NCBI GenBank assembly: GCA_036971475.1
Contig: JBAIZL010000233.1
Span: 265,001 to 329,000 of the forward strand
Length of the DNA: 64,000 nucleotides
Source: Prosapia bicincta
Lineage: Eukaryota; Arthropoda; Insecta; Hemiptera; Cercopidae
Direction of reading: 5' to 3'
Shown: positions 25,531 to 36,648 of the stretch, piece after piece
Numbering within the stretch: position 1 is the stretch's first letter
How the letters are laid out: each line of letters opens with the position of its first letter
Position numbers and translations under genes: made by a program
The notes under the pieces: model-generated
What the model was told of the DNA's origin: nothing
What the model saw: only the letters and a program-made list of their open reading frames with translations
Database searches by the model: none

Positions 25531-26449
25531 GTTCAAAGTTCGCTGATGATTTTATAACTTTATTTGTAAAACTTTAATAAAACTAATTTTTTTTAATAAT
25601 ATAAATGTTTGTTGTCGACATATAGGTTGAGCTATTATTTTTCTGTGAAATTTACTTTTCTAGAGTATAATAAATGGAAACATATTATTGTATTAATTTT
25701 GTATTTTTATAGTTAAAACCCAAGGTGCACATATATGTACCACTTGTATTTAAAAAGGGGGTGAATTTTTTTTTTTTTAAATTCATGAAACACTTTCAGT
25801 AACATCTAGAAACATAATTATAAAATTTTAAAACAATCAATCAAAAATTGTGTTGCCGATACTCAAGAGGTTCAATGGTCACATTTTGTTCCAACATGAT
25901 GATAATTTAGTTTCACACTGTTTAACAGATGAGTACTTAATGTAGAATTTGTGAACCATTTTATGTTGTTCTTGATTTGCTTAAGTTCATTTTCAATAAT
26001 TTTTATATCACTGAAATGCATATAGGTGTATGCACAGTTGGTCATCAACGCATTTTGTGTTTAAATTGGGATGATTATTACCATTTTGGTGAAAAGTGTT
26101 TCTTTATAGACTAGGGTTATATTTGTTAGCACCATTAGTTAGATATACACTTTTCAGTGGGAATGCTCATCATTTTCTGAGAATTGAGAACTTTCCAGAA
26201 TGCTCCCCTTTATCAGTCCGAAGTCCTCACTGATTTTTAACCTTAAAGACAGTGTGTAACCAAACAGAGCTACGGTTGTATTAATTTAAGCTACTAGTAA
26301 TCAACTGTAAAACAAGAATTGGCTATTAATGTATAGCATTCTTGGAAAAAGAAAAAGTGAGCACTCACATGTTCCTGCCCCACTACACCACTGGTTACCA
26401 GGTAATGGTACCAGGTATCGATATTAGAGTCATTTTCCGTAATGGATGA
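25531..26449. other. AT-rich spacer after the piggyBac relic
   Basis: No coding sequence is supported. GGTGCACATATATGTACC near 25723 is an imperfect palindrome that could be a subterminal part of the piggyBac element, but I cannot confirm an end. Confidence 0.35.
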
Positions 26450-28330
26450 ATTTTGTATGTAGGGTCATTTGATCTGATTTGGACGTATTTTAATTTGTCT
26501 TTTTGCTTTATTTAAAATTGCGCTTTTTCTTTTAGTGCACTTACATATCTAGGTTTCTCATTTCTGTATAAAGGAAATTTTGAATATATTTCTTTAGGGA
26601 TGTAAGTTGTTTTTTCACTAGATGTATTTGATTTGACAGTACAATCAATATGTCGTTTTCCATTTTCCTTTTCATTTTTTTATGAGTAGTAACCAGTTGT
26701 TCATGATATTTAGCATCAAGTTGGCTCAGTTTAAATCTGAATCTTTGAAATCAGAAATCGGTGTTTTTACTTCGTCATAGGTAATTTAACTTGGTATTTA
26801 TGCCCAATAATATTTGTTTTCTGTTTATGTTTTCAATAATTCCCCTGTAAGATTTCTTTTCTTTGTGATGATTTACAATTATCTCTTTTTGATCTTCTTT
26901 GTCTGATATATCTAAATTGATTGTTTTATAGATTTGTATGGTTTTATCCATGAAATTTACATTTAGTGTTAGTATGAATAGCTTATATATAATTCCTTGT
27001 TAATGTCAAGTCCTCTTGTGTTCTCAAAATAGAGTCCTTGAGTAGTACATTAGGTTTTAAATATTTGTTTACTTGGTAAATTAATTTTTCAAAGTCCAAT
27101 ATGTAGACCAGAAATATTCTCTTATATGTTTATTATATAAAATAATAATGTATTTTGATTAAATACTTTTATATATGGTTATTACTGGTTTACTCTTTAG
27201 TAATTACCTGGTTTGGTTCTGTGTTAATAATTTCATCATCGTTCATTATTTTATGATTATTGGAAGAACTACCTTGACTACAAATTCTTGCTATATTAGA
27301 TACTTGGTCTTCGAGTTCTTAATCAGTTCATCTATCACTGATTTCAGGTATATTACTATGCCCTCTTTTATAGTTATCATGTTTGATTCTTGGGTTTTTT
27401 TCCTTGAACGAATGTCTGCAAATATCTGACTGATTTTTATCTTTTATTTTTAAAAAAATTCTTAATAAAAAGATTTTATCGTGTTAGTTTTGAATTTGGA
27501 TCTTCTAAGTTGTGAGATTGTTATAATGGCTTATGATCTGTGTAAAAAGTAAATTTATTACCATAGTGGTAAGGTCTTAAACATTAACAGAACCCTGCTA
27601 TAGCTCACAATTTTTTATCAATTGTAGATATATTAATCTATTGCTTGTTTAGAGTAAGGGATGCTGAAATACGGTTATTATCAAAATTTTGGGATAAAAC
27701 TGTTCAGATGATGAAGTTGGAAGCAGTTTTGTGAATAAAAATTGTTTTAAAAAATTTAGTAATTTAAAATAGTTGATTAATATTTCTTTCAATTCTGAAA
27801 AACATTCTTTTTTTGTATTAAAGTCAAATTATTCATCCTTTTTTCAATAAGTTATTTAGAGGTTTAGCAATTTTTGCACAATTCTTTATCACTCTCTTAT
27901 GATAACCAATTAGTTCTAAAAGTTGGATTTCTTGGCAGAGGAAAGTCTTTTTAACGGGTTTTAATTTTTCTGGGTTAGGTCCGGCACCTATCCCACTAAT
28001 TACATCTCCTAAAACTATTAAACTTCCCTGAACTTTAAAAAAACTTTTATCGTCAAACTCATTTTTTAGTTACGTTCTCATAATTTTTGGAATACTGTTT
28101 TTAAATGTTGAAGTGTTCTGTTAGGGAATCCTAACATATTATACCATCCACAGAAACTAATACATTTGCCACTGTATTCATAAAATGAATTTACAATCAA
28201 GTAATTATGCAAGAAAATGTTGTAAATAAGAGGTAGTAATGGACAATAATATCAAAGACCCTTCCTTTTAATTTGATCTTATCTTGTTCTCTGATGATTA
28301 ATTCCAAATATATCTATAACAATGTAAATA
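26450..28330 (-). pseudogene. Ty3/gypsy retrotransposon pol relic
   Basis: On the minus strand, decayed pieces of a Ty3/gypsy polyprotein appear in the expected order. A reverse-transcriptase strand resembles NVLV.LDD (now NVLVSVDG, near 28140-28175). The connection segment reads LGDVISGIGAGPNPEKLKPV (about 27965-28030). The thumb follows with IGYHKRVIKNCAKIAKPLNN and LLKKG (about 27850-27920). Further down, an RNase-H-like stretch contains HPLL and a poor match to the TDHKPL-type motif (about 27530-27720). Stops and frameshifts are frequent and the catalytic YLDD is lost, so this is old. LTRs were not identified and the limits are approximate. Confidence 0.7.
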
Positions 28331-28784
28331 TAAAAAATAAATGAAATAATTAAACTATATGAAGTTTGTATTTAAAATTAAAATAATTGATTTCTTACAT
28401 ATCTCATTCTACTCTTTATAGAAACTTTTTTACATTTTTTAATGTCTAGAATTAGCAGATATTTGAAATGATATTCAATTGTTTTTCTTACATGTATTAT
28501 TTAATTTTAGACCTGTGACTGTAACTTTCAAACAGTTTCCTACATGAGGATTTCCTTGAAAGAAGTTAAAAGATAACATCTACTGCTTTTGTGACCCTGC
28601 TTCGGTATTTCTCTTCTCTATCAGCATAACTAATTCTATTTTTAACAATAACCTGCTCAGAACCATCACAACTTACAGGAGATATAAATATAATTTCTTA
28701 TCATGATTTATAAATCCTTATTAGTTCTACTTACAGGTATTTATAACTTACAACAATATGTAAACAAGCTTATTTTAATATAGT
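28331..28784. other. AT-rich spacer, nothing recognised
   Basis: I see no gene or element in this stretch. Confidence 0.4.
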
Positions 28785-29327
28785 TTTGATTCCACCTTCA
28801 ACCTGAGATACTAGTTTACACTTAGACACTTCAACATATATTAATATGTAAAACTCTAAAACCACTTGTAAAAATGTTACGCTTGCTTATAGTAGCATTT
28901 ACTTTTATAATTGTTTAGGACAGCAGTTTCGGGAGATGTGTCCCATTGTCAATTCACCATAACTGACTTCATGGTTTTCTTGGTAGGTTAGGGGGGGTGA
29001 AATATTAGGGTGGGGATTAAGGTGTTTTTGGTGAGTATTGGGGGTTATAATGTAGTTGGGTGTTGAGTATATGTGTAGGGTGTGTTTTGAAATGTTTGTA
29101 CATCTCTCTACACATATAATCAACACTAAACTACATTATAACTCACATAGACTTTTTGACATTGTAACCCCCAATACCAAAAACACCTATAACCCCACCC
29201 TAATATCCCACCCCAATCGAAAACGTCCGCCCTTAACAATTATAAAAGTAATTACTACTATAAGCAAGTGTAATATATTTACAAGTATTTTTAGTTAAAA
29301 AATAGTAGCTCATGTGAAAATGGAATC
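28785..29327. mobile_element. Snap-back (inverted) Penelope-like family A copy
   Basis: The left end, TTGATTCCACCTTCA with GAGATACTAG, and the right end, the complement of TTGATTCCATTTTCAC with GAGCTAC, are inverted copies of one terminus. The same terminus is found at 32053, 46608 and 60245. Inside, GGTGTTTTTGGTGAGTATTGGGGGTTA on the left is mirrored by AACCCCCAATACCAAAAACACC on the right, and GTTGGGTGTTGAGTATATGTG by CACATATAATCAACACTAA. The arms are the 3' part of the family A protein and untranslated end, so no complete protein can be made. A TTTCGGGAGATGTGTCCCATTGTCAA module sits in the left arm. Confidence 0.7.
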
Positions 29328-29341
29328 AATTATTATGAAAA

Positions 29342-30075
29342 AATCTTTTATTATAGTAACACATACTTTTTGTTTAAATAAGGTAGTTATATCGGGAGAC
29401 GTTTCCCATTGTAACTCGACAACTCAGTTACTTCATAATTCAGTTACTGTAACTCTAACTCAGTTATGATCTGAGTGGACAATGGTGCCTCCCAAGATAT
29501 TCATTTAAACAAAACACAAGTGCTATAGGTAGTGAGGCAAGTGATGAAGGTCTCTCTGCGCTTAGGAGAGGAGATAGCCAATTGACAGAAAGCTTACTCA
29601 GTCAGAGTGGTTTGGCTACTGCTGTACCCACCTGTTGAACTACAGCCCTTTGCTATAGAGTCATTTGATGTTGAACAGTGTTGCTGTCTAAAACTATTTA
29701 GAAATATCAAAACTGCTTCAAGTTTATAGGAAGGGGACAATATAAAAGTTAGTGTTTATGTATAAGCAAACAACTGTCTATTCGCCCAAATTACTTTTAT
29801 AAAAAACTATACTAATTTTTATCTTAATTTTTTTACTACTGATTTCCTTATTAATATTAATGCAATGATGGGTCCTAAAAAAACAACTTTAAAACACTCC
29901 AAATACATTGAAATGGTTTTAGGAAAGACACAGTGCAAACGCACACACTGAGACATAAAAATAACTGAGAGTCTTATTGGTTCGAGCTGTTGTTTCGCCC
30001 ATGTGCCAAAATTCTCTTTTCATCTGTCGTTCCCAAGAGAGTTTCATCACTTGCCTCACAAGCTATACAATAGGA
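29342..30075. repeat. Nested inverted repeats of unknown class
   Basis: GTTTAAATAAGGTAGTTATATCGGGAGACG at the left is mirrored by CCTCCCAAGATATTCATTTAAAC at 29488-29512 around a core rich in CAGTTA repeats. A second pair, GTGAGGCAAGTGATGAA near 29535 and TTCATCACTTGCCTCAC near 30042-30060, faces inward over about 0.5 kb. No coding sequence lies between them. Confidence 0.5.
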
Positions 30076-30865
30076 AAAGTGTTTTCATATAATGTATTAA
30101 TATAACTTAAAGAGTATAAATAAATTTGTATTGCAAACATTGATAATTCAATGTTTCAATTACAATACTTTTTTTGTTTTTATTTACAAATTTTTTTTTA
30201 CACACATTTTAAAATTTTCAAGCTAGTCTGTTAATTTTGAAGTTATTATTTTTTTACTTGCATAAAAATTAATTATATTTTATATGCAGTATTCTATATG
30301 TCTAAGCTACTATATAAAGAGTAAAGTGATTTCTAAATAGTAGTGGAAAATTGCTAGTAATGTATATTTACTAAATAAAATTAATCAAAATAAAAAATTT
30401 AATTTAAATTTAAGAAATTATCCAAAAATACAAATTATTACATGGACTATATTTTTACTTTTTTGTAAAAAAAATTGTTACATATTTTTGAAGATTATAA
30501 ACCCTAAAAAGTTAGTTATTTATTTTTAAATGATAATCTCTTCTTGTGGATTTTATAGACAATAATTATCGATGAAACGTTAACATTGCTATTAAGCAAT
30601 TAACAACTCGTCAAACTTATACGTAGATCAGCAATTCATTAAATAGTTTAGTAATAATATTAGTATTTTAATTAAAGGTATTTTATAATAATCGTATTTC
30701 TTTACATAGTATAAACTATATAAATAAACTAAGTCTGTATACATGTTTTCTTCATATTCACAAACTTTTAGTTTATGTTTAAAAAATTTATACCACAAAC
30801 ATACAAATACTATAAAAATTCATTTGATACCTGCGACCAATGTTGTTTGTTGGCAATAAATTCTT
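30076..30865. other. Very AT-rich spacer
   Basis: I recognise no feature here. Confidence 0.4.
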
Positions 30866-31030
30866 GAATTTCGTAGTCCATTATGTTTGGTGAATCTTAA
30901 TTAATCACTTTAACATTACTTTATGACTATCCGAACTTTAAATTTTGTAAGTTTGTAAAAACTTGCTGTGACAGAACGTTTTCGATCGCTATGTGGCGAT
31001 CTTCATCAGTGTCTCAATAAATCGATACAA
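30866..31030 (-). mobile_element. Penelope-like family B terminal fragment
   Basis: The block starting GAATTTCGTAGTCCATTA and ending GATCTTCATCAGTGTCTC matches the arms of the inverted family B copies at 56130 and 60638. Only the terminus is present here. It contains the best preserved hammerhead-like motif of the window. Confidence 0.75.
30967..31016 (-). ncRNA. Hammerhead-ribozyme-like motif, Penelope family B
   Basis: Read on the minus strand, the order is helix I strand TGAGACA, CTGATGA (31003-31009), one unpaired A, helix II GATCGC-CACATA-GCGATC with six perfect pairs, GAAA (30980-30983), then ACGTTC followed by TGTC. AACGTT is a palindrome, which gives the very short helix III known from Penelope-like elements, where dimers are thought to form. 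The triplet TTC is a legal NUH cleavage site and TGTC pairs with GACA to close helix I. The unpaired base between CTGATGA and helix II is unusual compared with minimal hammerheads. Activity is inferred from the motif, not shown. Confidence 0.7.
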
Positions 31031-32052
31031 ATCATAAAACTTGAAACACATTTAACAAATAAATTTTCCCATTTTTTAGCAATCTAATTAATTTTTTTTA
31101 CCTCATATTTAGTCTATCAATAACAAAGTTTCGGATTCAAAAAGCTTATTAATAATTTTTAATATAGCCTAGAAATACTTTTCAACAAAATACCTATTTA
31201 TCTCAACCACAGACTGAGACAAAAGCTAAGAAATCAACTTTCTTCCTTTTATCCAAAAAGAAAAAAAATTCTATTCTCATCTATTTCAGTCACATTTATT
31301 TTTGGGAATAAAAAAGAACATTAAGTGTTAAATCTTGTCCTTAAATATGTTATCTTGATTATAGCTTCTTATTATAGAGATGTATTGTTTTCGCAAAATT
31401 ACATGCATACCATCATCAAAGAATGGCACGGTGCATTTTCAGAAGAAACCAGACTTATTTTTCTTGCCAAGTCAGATCTAGTATGGAAAATTTTCTTATT
31501 ATATGTTCATTCCTGTTAACCACTGGATATTCAATCAATTATTTTTTCAAAACAAATGTTTGTTGATTTAAAACTCTGTAATAGTTTATAATAGCATGAC
31601 TTGTATGAACTCAATTAAAGTTTAAATTTTTGTAATCTTACTTTGGTTACAAGGTTGTGCAAAATTGTTAGTTGCTTAAGACATTCTTTGAATGTTATGA
31701 ACAATGAATCAATGGTACAAAAAAGAGATTCCAAAGTCAATCAGTAAATACCTCTAAGAATGAAATAAACATTTCTCCTCAGAATAAGAACATGTTCATC
31801 TACCAGTCAATCAAAATACTATCTTAAGATATGACAGAAATCTGTTCTCGAATTCAGCCCTATATCAAGTAAATTAAGCTGCCCTGTGCACATAGCACGT
31901 TTTCAGACAGTCGCTGCGTAATTTCAGGAGCTACGATACCCTTTCCTTTTCTGAGTGACTGAAAGAGAGAAATTCAATTTTGAAATTCATGTATCCATTA
32001 TGAAAAAATTTGAACTTTGTTTATCAATGTTTACAATATTTAAAGTACAATT
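31031..32052. other. AT-rich spacer, nothing recognised
   Basis: No gene or repeat is supported. A 64-codon frame at 31325 has no domain. Confidence 0.4.
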
Positions 32053-33135
32053 GTTGATTCCATCTTCAATGTGAGCTACTAGTTTTCACTAATTTCACTA
32101 GTTCCATACACCCAAAACTAACATACACCATCGAAACAGAACAACAAAACTCTCTCAACTTCCTAGACCTTACAGACTAACAAACACAGAAATTCAACAT
32201 ATACCAAAAACTCATCCATACCAATACTACCATACACATCTCCTCAAACCTCACACACCAACATAAACTAGTCGCTTACAACACCATGATATATCGCCTG
32301 CTTAAAACACCGCTAAACAAAGAAAAACACTACCAGAAGTTAAACACCATAAAACATATGGCCCAAACTAATGGATACAACACAACAATGACTGATAAAT
32401 TATACAACCCTCTAAAAAACAAACCTAATAACCCAAATACAAACACACAACACGACAATCCCATAAAATACTAATCAATGCCTTACAGATCATTCAAAAC
32501 CCACAATCTAACCAACACACTACGAAAATACAACTACAAAACTGCCTACTTTACACTCAACACTCTTAATAAACAATTTAAACTCAACAACATAATCAAC
32601 TTCATTTACAACGCCGTTTTAGTTTACAAACTAACTTGCAGATTTTACATAGGCCAGACAGGGAGGTCTTTTTACACACGCTACCAAGAACATATAAATG
32701 CACTAACAAATAATAATTACCAATCAAACTTCGCCGATCATCTCAACTCCACAAAACATGACTACATAAACATAACATCTAACCTACAAATTCTTCAGAA
32801 ACAACACAGAAATAACCAACGTTACACAACCGAACAATACGAAATATACAGACACTTCAAACTACACCCTACACACATACTCAATACTCAATTACATAAA
32901 AAACTCACACACACACTTTTTGACATCATAACTCCTGACACTCACAAAGTACACCCATACCTACATAATATCCCACCCCACCCTAATACTCTAACCTACA
33001 AAAACTTTGAGATCAGTTACCGTCTGAGTTGACAATGGGACAGATCTCCCGAAACGGCTGTCCTCAACAAATACAAGTAAGTGCTACTATAGACTAGTTT
33101 GTAAATATTTGCAAGTGTTTTAGTAAAATTTAGTT
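32053..33135 (+). mobile_element. 5'-truncated Penelope-like element, family A
   Basis: The copy starts with the family terminus TTGATTCCATCTTCAATGTG and then enters directly the C-terminal part of the reverse transcriptase. It ends after the GIY-YIG coding part with GGACAGATCTCCCGAAACGG, GTCCTCAAC and TAAGTGCTACTATAG, sequence shared with 46608-46882. The loss of the 5' half is typical of target-primed insertion. Confidence 0.75.
32100..33032 (+). pseudogene. Penelope-like RT C-terminus plus GIY-YIG endonuclease
   Basis: The first part (32100-32474) reads IETEQQNSLNFLDLT, IYQKLIHTNTTIHISSN, HKLVAYNTMIYRLLKTPLNK and LNTIKHMAQTNGYN, the thumb and connector of a Penelope-like reverse transcriptase. 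It carries an in-frame stop near 32180 and another at 32472-32474. The second part (32478-33032) holds a GIY-YIG-like endonuclease: VYKLTC then RFYIGQTGRSF and YTRYQEH. Family members normally have a CX2C pair in YKLTC..C; here the second cysteine is deleted. The polymerase active site is absent, so the copy is dead. Confidence 0.78.
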
Positions 33136-33214
33136 CAATGTTAAGCAAAAAATAAATTGAAGCATTGTTTTATTGTTTTAAAACAATAAAAGAAGTTGCT
33201 TGTTGTAATCATTT

Positions 33215-33435
33215 TTTAATTCACTGAATCAACTATAAGTAAATAATACAAAACTAAGTAAATACTTAAGAGCTTACTTGCTGACGTGTTTCGAAACAAT
33301 CATTTCTTTAGTAGAGGCTTAGCTCTGTAAAAGGAACAATTGTTTTACGCATTACGCATTGTTTTACGGAACAAACGCATTAGCAAGTAAGTTCTTACGT
33401 ATTCACTTAGTTAAGTATTATTTAATTATAGAATA
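33215..33435. repeat. Inverted repeat with TTACTTGCTGACGTGTTTCG ends
   Basis: The left arm, AATAATACAAAACTAAGTAA through GCTTACTTGCTGACGTGTTT, is mirrored by AACGCATTAGCAAGTAAG through CACTTAGTTAAGTATTATTT. The same terminus occurs at 51720, 54285 and 57710. It is a short palindromic remnant of a Penelope-like end. Confidence 0.6.
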
Positions 33436-34247
33436 AAAGAAGTATTCTTTAAACTAATATAACGATGGTAGGAAGGTAATAAAATAAGGTCTCAGCCTTC
33501 ATAGACAACAATAACATAAAAGAGAAAACCTAATTAGACTAGAGGGAAGCTGGTTATTTGATAATAATAAAAATTGTGTTTACTACTGCACTGATGAAAA
33601 TTATTATAATTTTTTTCCAATAAATGGACTGTTTCCATAGCTAACTGAAGAAAAAACGGAAGTGAATGTGAATTATCAAGTGATGAAAGTTTCTATTAAA
33701 GAATTTAATTTGTGATTTGAATATAAATAGAGTTTATTAGATATTGATACTATTTTATTTTAACAATTAGCACTTCATTAGAATCCAACCTTAATCTAAA
33801 TTTCTTTGCATTTTTGTAAACACATTTCTTTTGCTCTAACCTATTTGTATAGTTACTATACTATCCAAATTGTTGATGTATTGGTTTTCTTAAATAATGG
33901 CGTAGCCAATTTTGTTCTTGTGAGTAATTTGGTAAATTTTGTTTTAGTAAATTTCCCTTCTATTTTCTATCATAGCTTCATTTCATCCATAAGTTTAATG
34001 CTCCATTCTTCCAAATCTATATTTCAAGTACTCTATTGTTTGTTTTATTTCATTGTTCATTTCTTCAGGAATGTGATATTTTTCACACAACCTCTCAATA
34101 GAACAATTTTCAGTTTATTTGCTTAAACATCTTAATTACTCATTGCTTTCCACAATAGTGATGATCTGATAATATGTTTCATAGATTTATTTTGCATAGC
34201 TTAAATAATTTTATTACTGTACACTCACTTACTTTTATATATTATAG
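33436..34247. other. Spacer upstream of the first recognised cystinosin exon
   Basis: A 106-codon hydrophobic frame at 33806-34126 starts shortly upstream of the exon, but it is driven by T-rich sequence and does not splice in phase in any way I can defend. The signal-peptide exon of cystinosin was not found here. Confidence 0.4.
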
Positions 34248-34338
34248 GGTTCTACATGAGTGAGGGCCATTTAACTACGCCAGACTCCAGTGTTAGTTTT
34301 TTATTGGGTGATACATACAGGACGAATGTGACAGTTGA
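34248..34338 (+). CDS. CTNS: Cystinosin exon, N-terminal luminal segment
   Basis: Cystinosin exports cystine from lysosomes with protons and has an N-glycosylated luminal domain before seven membrane helices. This 91-bp exon follows ATTATAG and ends before GTAAGT. Two bases complete an upstream codon, 29 codons follow (from FYMSEG to TNVTV, including the NVT sequon), and GA is left over. The GA joins the C that opens the exon at 37725 to make Asp, so the phases agree. It lacks a signal peptide, so at least one upstream coding exon is missing. Sequence conservation in this domain is low across animals, so this exon is the least certain of the six. Confidence 0.62.
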
Positions 34339-34736
34339 GTAAGTTGAAAATTGTGACAATTTTATTTTATATATGGACACAAAATGACAGCATTTTTCAA
34401 ATTGAAATTGTGATGCAAACATCCCTGATCATCAAGTTTTACTTATGCAGGGTGTAACTCAAAGGAGATGTACGAACACCTCTAGATTGTATTGTACAAT
34501 TGCTATTAAAATTCACTTTACTAATGATAAATCTGGTGTTGACTCAGTAAAACCATAAATGATATCTTGTACAACATTTTGATTACATAGCAAATGCCTG
34601 CAATGTAAGAAAAGGAATGCTTTTATAGATATTTTTACCATAGTTACTGCTTCCGTACATGATTGTATTTGAGAAAATAATTTTATAATAACTTCTGATA
34701 TACATTAAAAATATTATTACTTTTATATGGGTGTGC

Positions 34737-34771
34737 ACATGTGTGTATGTGTGTGTGTGTGTGTGAGAGAG

Positions 34772-34857
<86 letters not shown>

Positions 34858-34884
34858 TGTGTGTGAGTGTGTGTGTGTGTGTGT

Positions 34885-34969
<85 letters not shown>

Positions 34970-35016
34970 TGTGTGTGTGAGAGAGAGAGAGAGAGTGTGT
35001 GTGTGTGTGTGTGAGA

Positions 35017-35072
<56 letters not shown>

Positions 35073-35074
35073 AT

Positions 35075-35108
<34 letters not shown>

Positions 35109-35109
35109 A
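34737..35109. repeat. Compound (TG)n/(GA)n microsatellite
   Basis: About 370 bases of alternating TG and GA blocks. The frames on either strand (His-Thr or Cys-Val strings) are artefacts. Confidence 0.98.
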
Positions 35110-35877
35110 CATGCATGATTATGGATAGGTAGTTGAGAGTAAAGAAAAGATGAACCATTAGACATCCCTTTATGACTCGCATCAAGAATAAGTAGACTTC
35201 AGCCAACAAAGTAATAATAAAACCTTGCATGACAAGGTTCTAATTTCCCCTAATTTCAGTAACCATTGTGTCCCTTTTCAGGCCCACCCACAGAGATTTC
35301 GAGCCTCTGGGCAAACATTAGTACAGGCCCCTTCATTATTTCCAACATAAGCCTATACAACCCTGTATTTTGCATGACATAAATAAATTATTATTTCTGT
35401 GTTAAGACCAACTAGGCCTACCAAATCTAATCTGTGTGTGTTTAGTTCTGTTGAAATAAACTGCCGTTTCGCTTACAGCAACTAAGACATTGCATTTTGT
35501 GCGAATAGAACATTTCATTTAATGAGTATTACTTTGCCAATAAAAGCTTGAACAAATGTACCTTGTACTTTTTATACTTTATTTTTAAAGTGTTTATCTC
35601 TTGTATGGATCTTGCCACAAGAGTAATTATTTTCCGCAATAAAAAAACACCAACCTGGCCTGGTCCCTGAGCATTTTCCTCCCTTGCCTCCTCTCTGGGC
35701 GGACCAGCATACCTTTATTGGACTAATCTTTGATCGCATTTTTTTCTATGAAGGTGTAATGAAATTATATGCAGTATATATGTAAGTCTGCATTTGCTTG
35801 TTCTGTAAGAAAGTAAAAAATACATACATATATGAAAAAACTTTTAGACTAGTTTTTCACTGACTTTATTTTATAGG

Positions 35878-36355
35878 TTGAGAAGTTTTTAAAAGAAAAC
35901 AACCTGCCTCTAAAAGTTCTTATAGTAATGGAAAACTACTTGTTAACAACTGTATTACCCATCTTGATACAGTAGAAATGGTTCATGGTGATATTAAGGT
36001 CATATGTTTACTCCCCCCCCTACACAAATGTCTTGCCTTTTCTCTAGCTCATGGACCAAGGTTTATTCCATAATCCCAAATGTAACTATAAATGCAACTT
36101 TTAAACACATTTGTAGCACAAATAATAAAGGAAATAATGTTGTACAGACTGTTAAAAAGATCGCAATTAATGATGTCCTTTTTATCTAAGCAGAAACAAA
36201 GACATAGTGAAAGGTTCTACTGTTTAGAAGCTGTGAAAGAACTCAGTAAACATCCTCTAAATAAGGACAGCTGTAGTATGAACTCTTATATTATAAGTGG
36301 ACATATAACAGAACTTACATTTGACGAAATCACTCCAGATGATCATTAAGATTCT
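35878..36355 (+). pseudogene. Tigger/pogo (jerky-like) transposase relic
   Basis: Pieces of a pogo-type DDE transposase appear in shifting frames. VEKFLKENNLPLKVLIVMEN corresponds to the strand that ends in the second catalytic Asp (LLLDN in active members, here MEN). DIKVICL with a proline pair follows. LMDQGL corresponds to the conserved QPMDQGVI segment, and then come FKHIC and a helical run with EAVKELSKHPLN. Frameshifts and stops are dense. The DNA-binding N-terminal half was not found. Limits are approximate. Confidence 0.68.
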
Positions 36356-36648
36356 TGGAGTATTGAGCACCTCCACACATTTCCCTGCTACTAATCCTTC
36401 TACTTTCAGATCTTCTCATTTTATTTGGAACCTAAAAATGCTCAAAATGACTTTTCTCCCTTGCTCTTACAGTCTACCTGGTGCAGGATCTGAAGTTGAA
36501 AATTGCAGATCAAATATTATGTGACTAAGTTTTGAGATTTTTGTCCCATCCTGTCACCTTTGTCATAGGATGGTTCTTTAAGAACAATAGACACCCTTCT
36601 ATATATCCATTTTGTATTGTAGATCACAACTTGGTCCATCCCTTAGAA

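Noticed and set aside
33806..34126. 106-codon hydrophobic frame as a signal-peptide exon of cystinosin
   Set aside because: Composition is driven by T-rich DNA, and it cannot be joined in phase with the exon at 34248 by a credible donor.
34583..35230. 215-codon His-Thr/Ser-Leu frame and its overlapping relatives
   Set aside because: Pure microsatellite translation.
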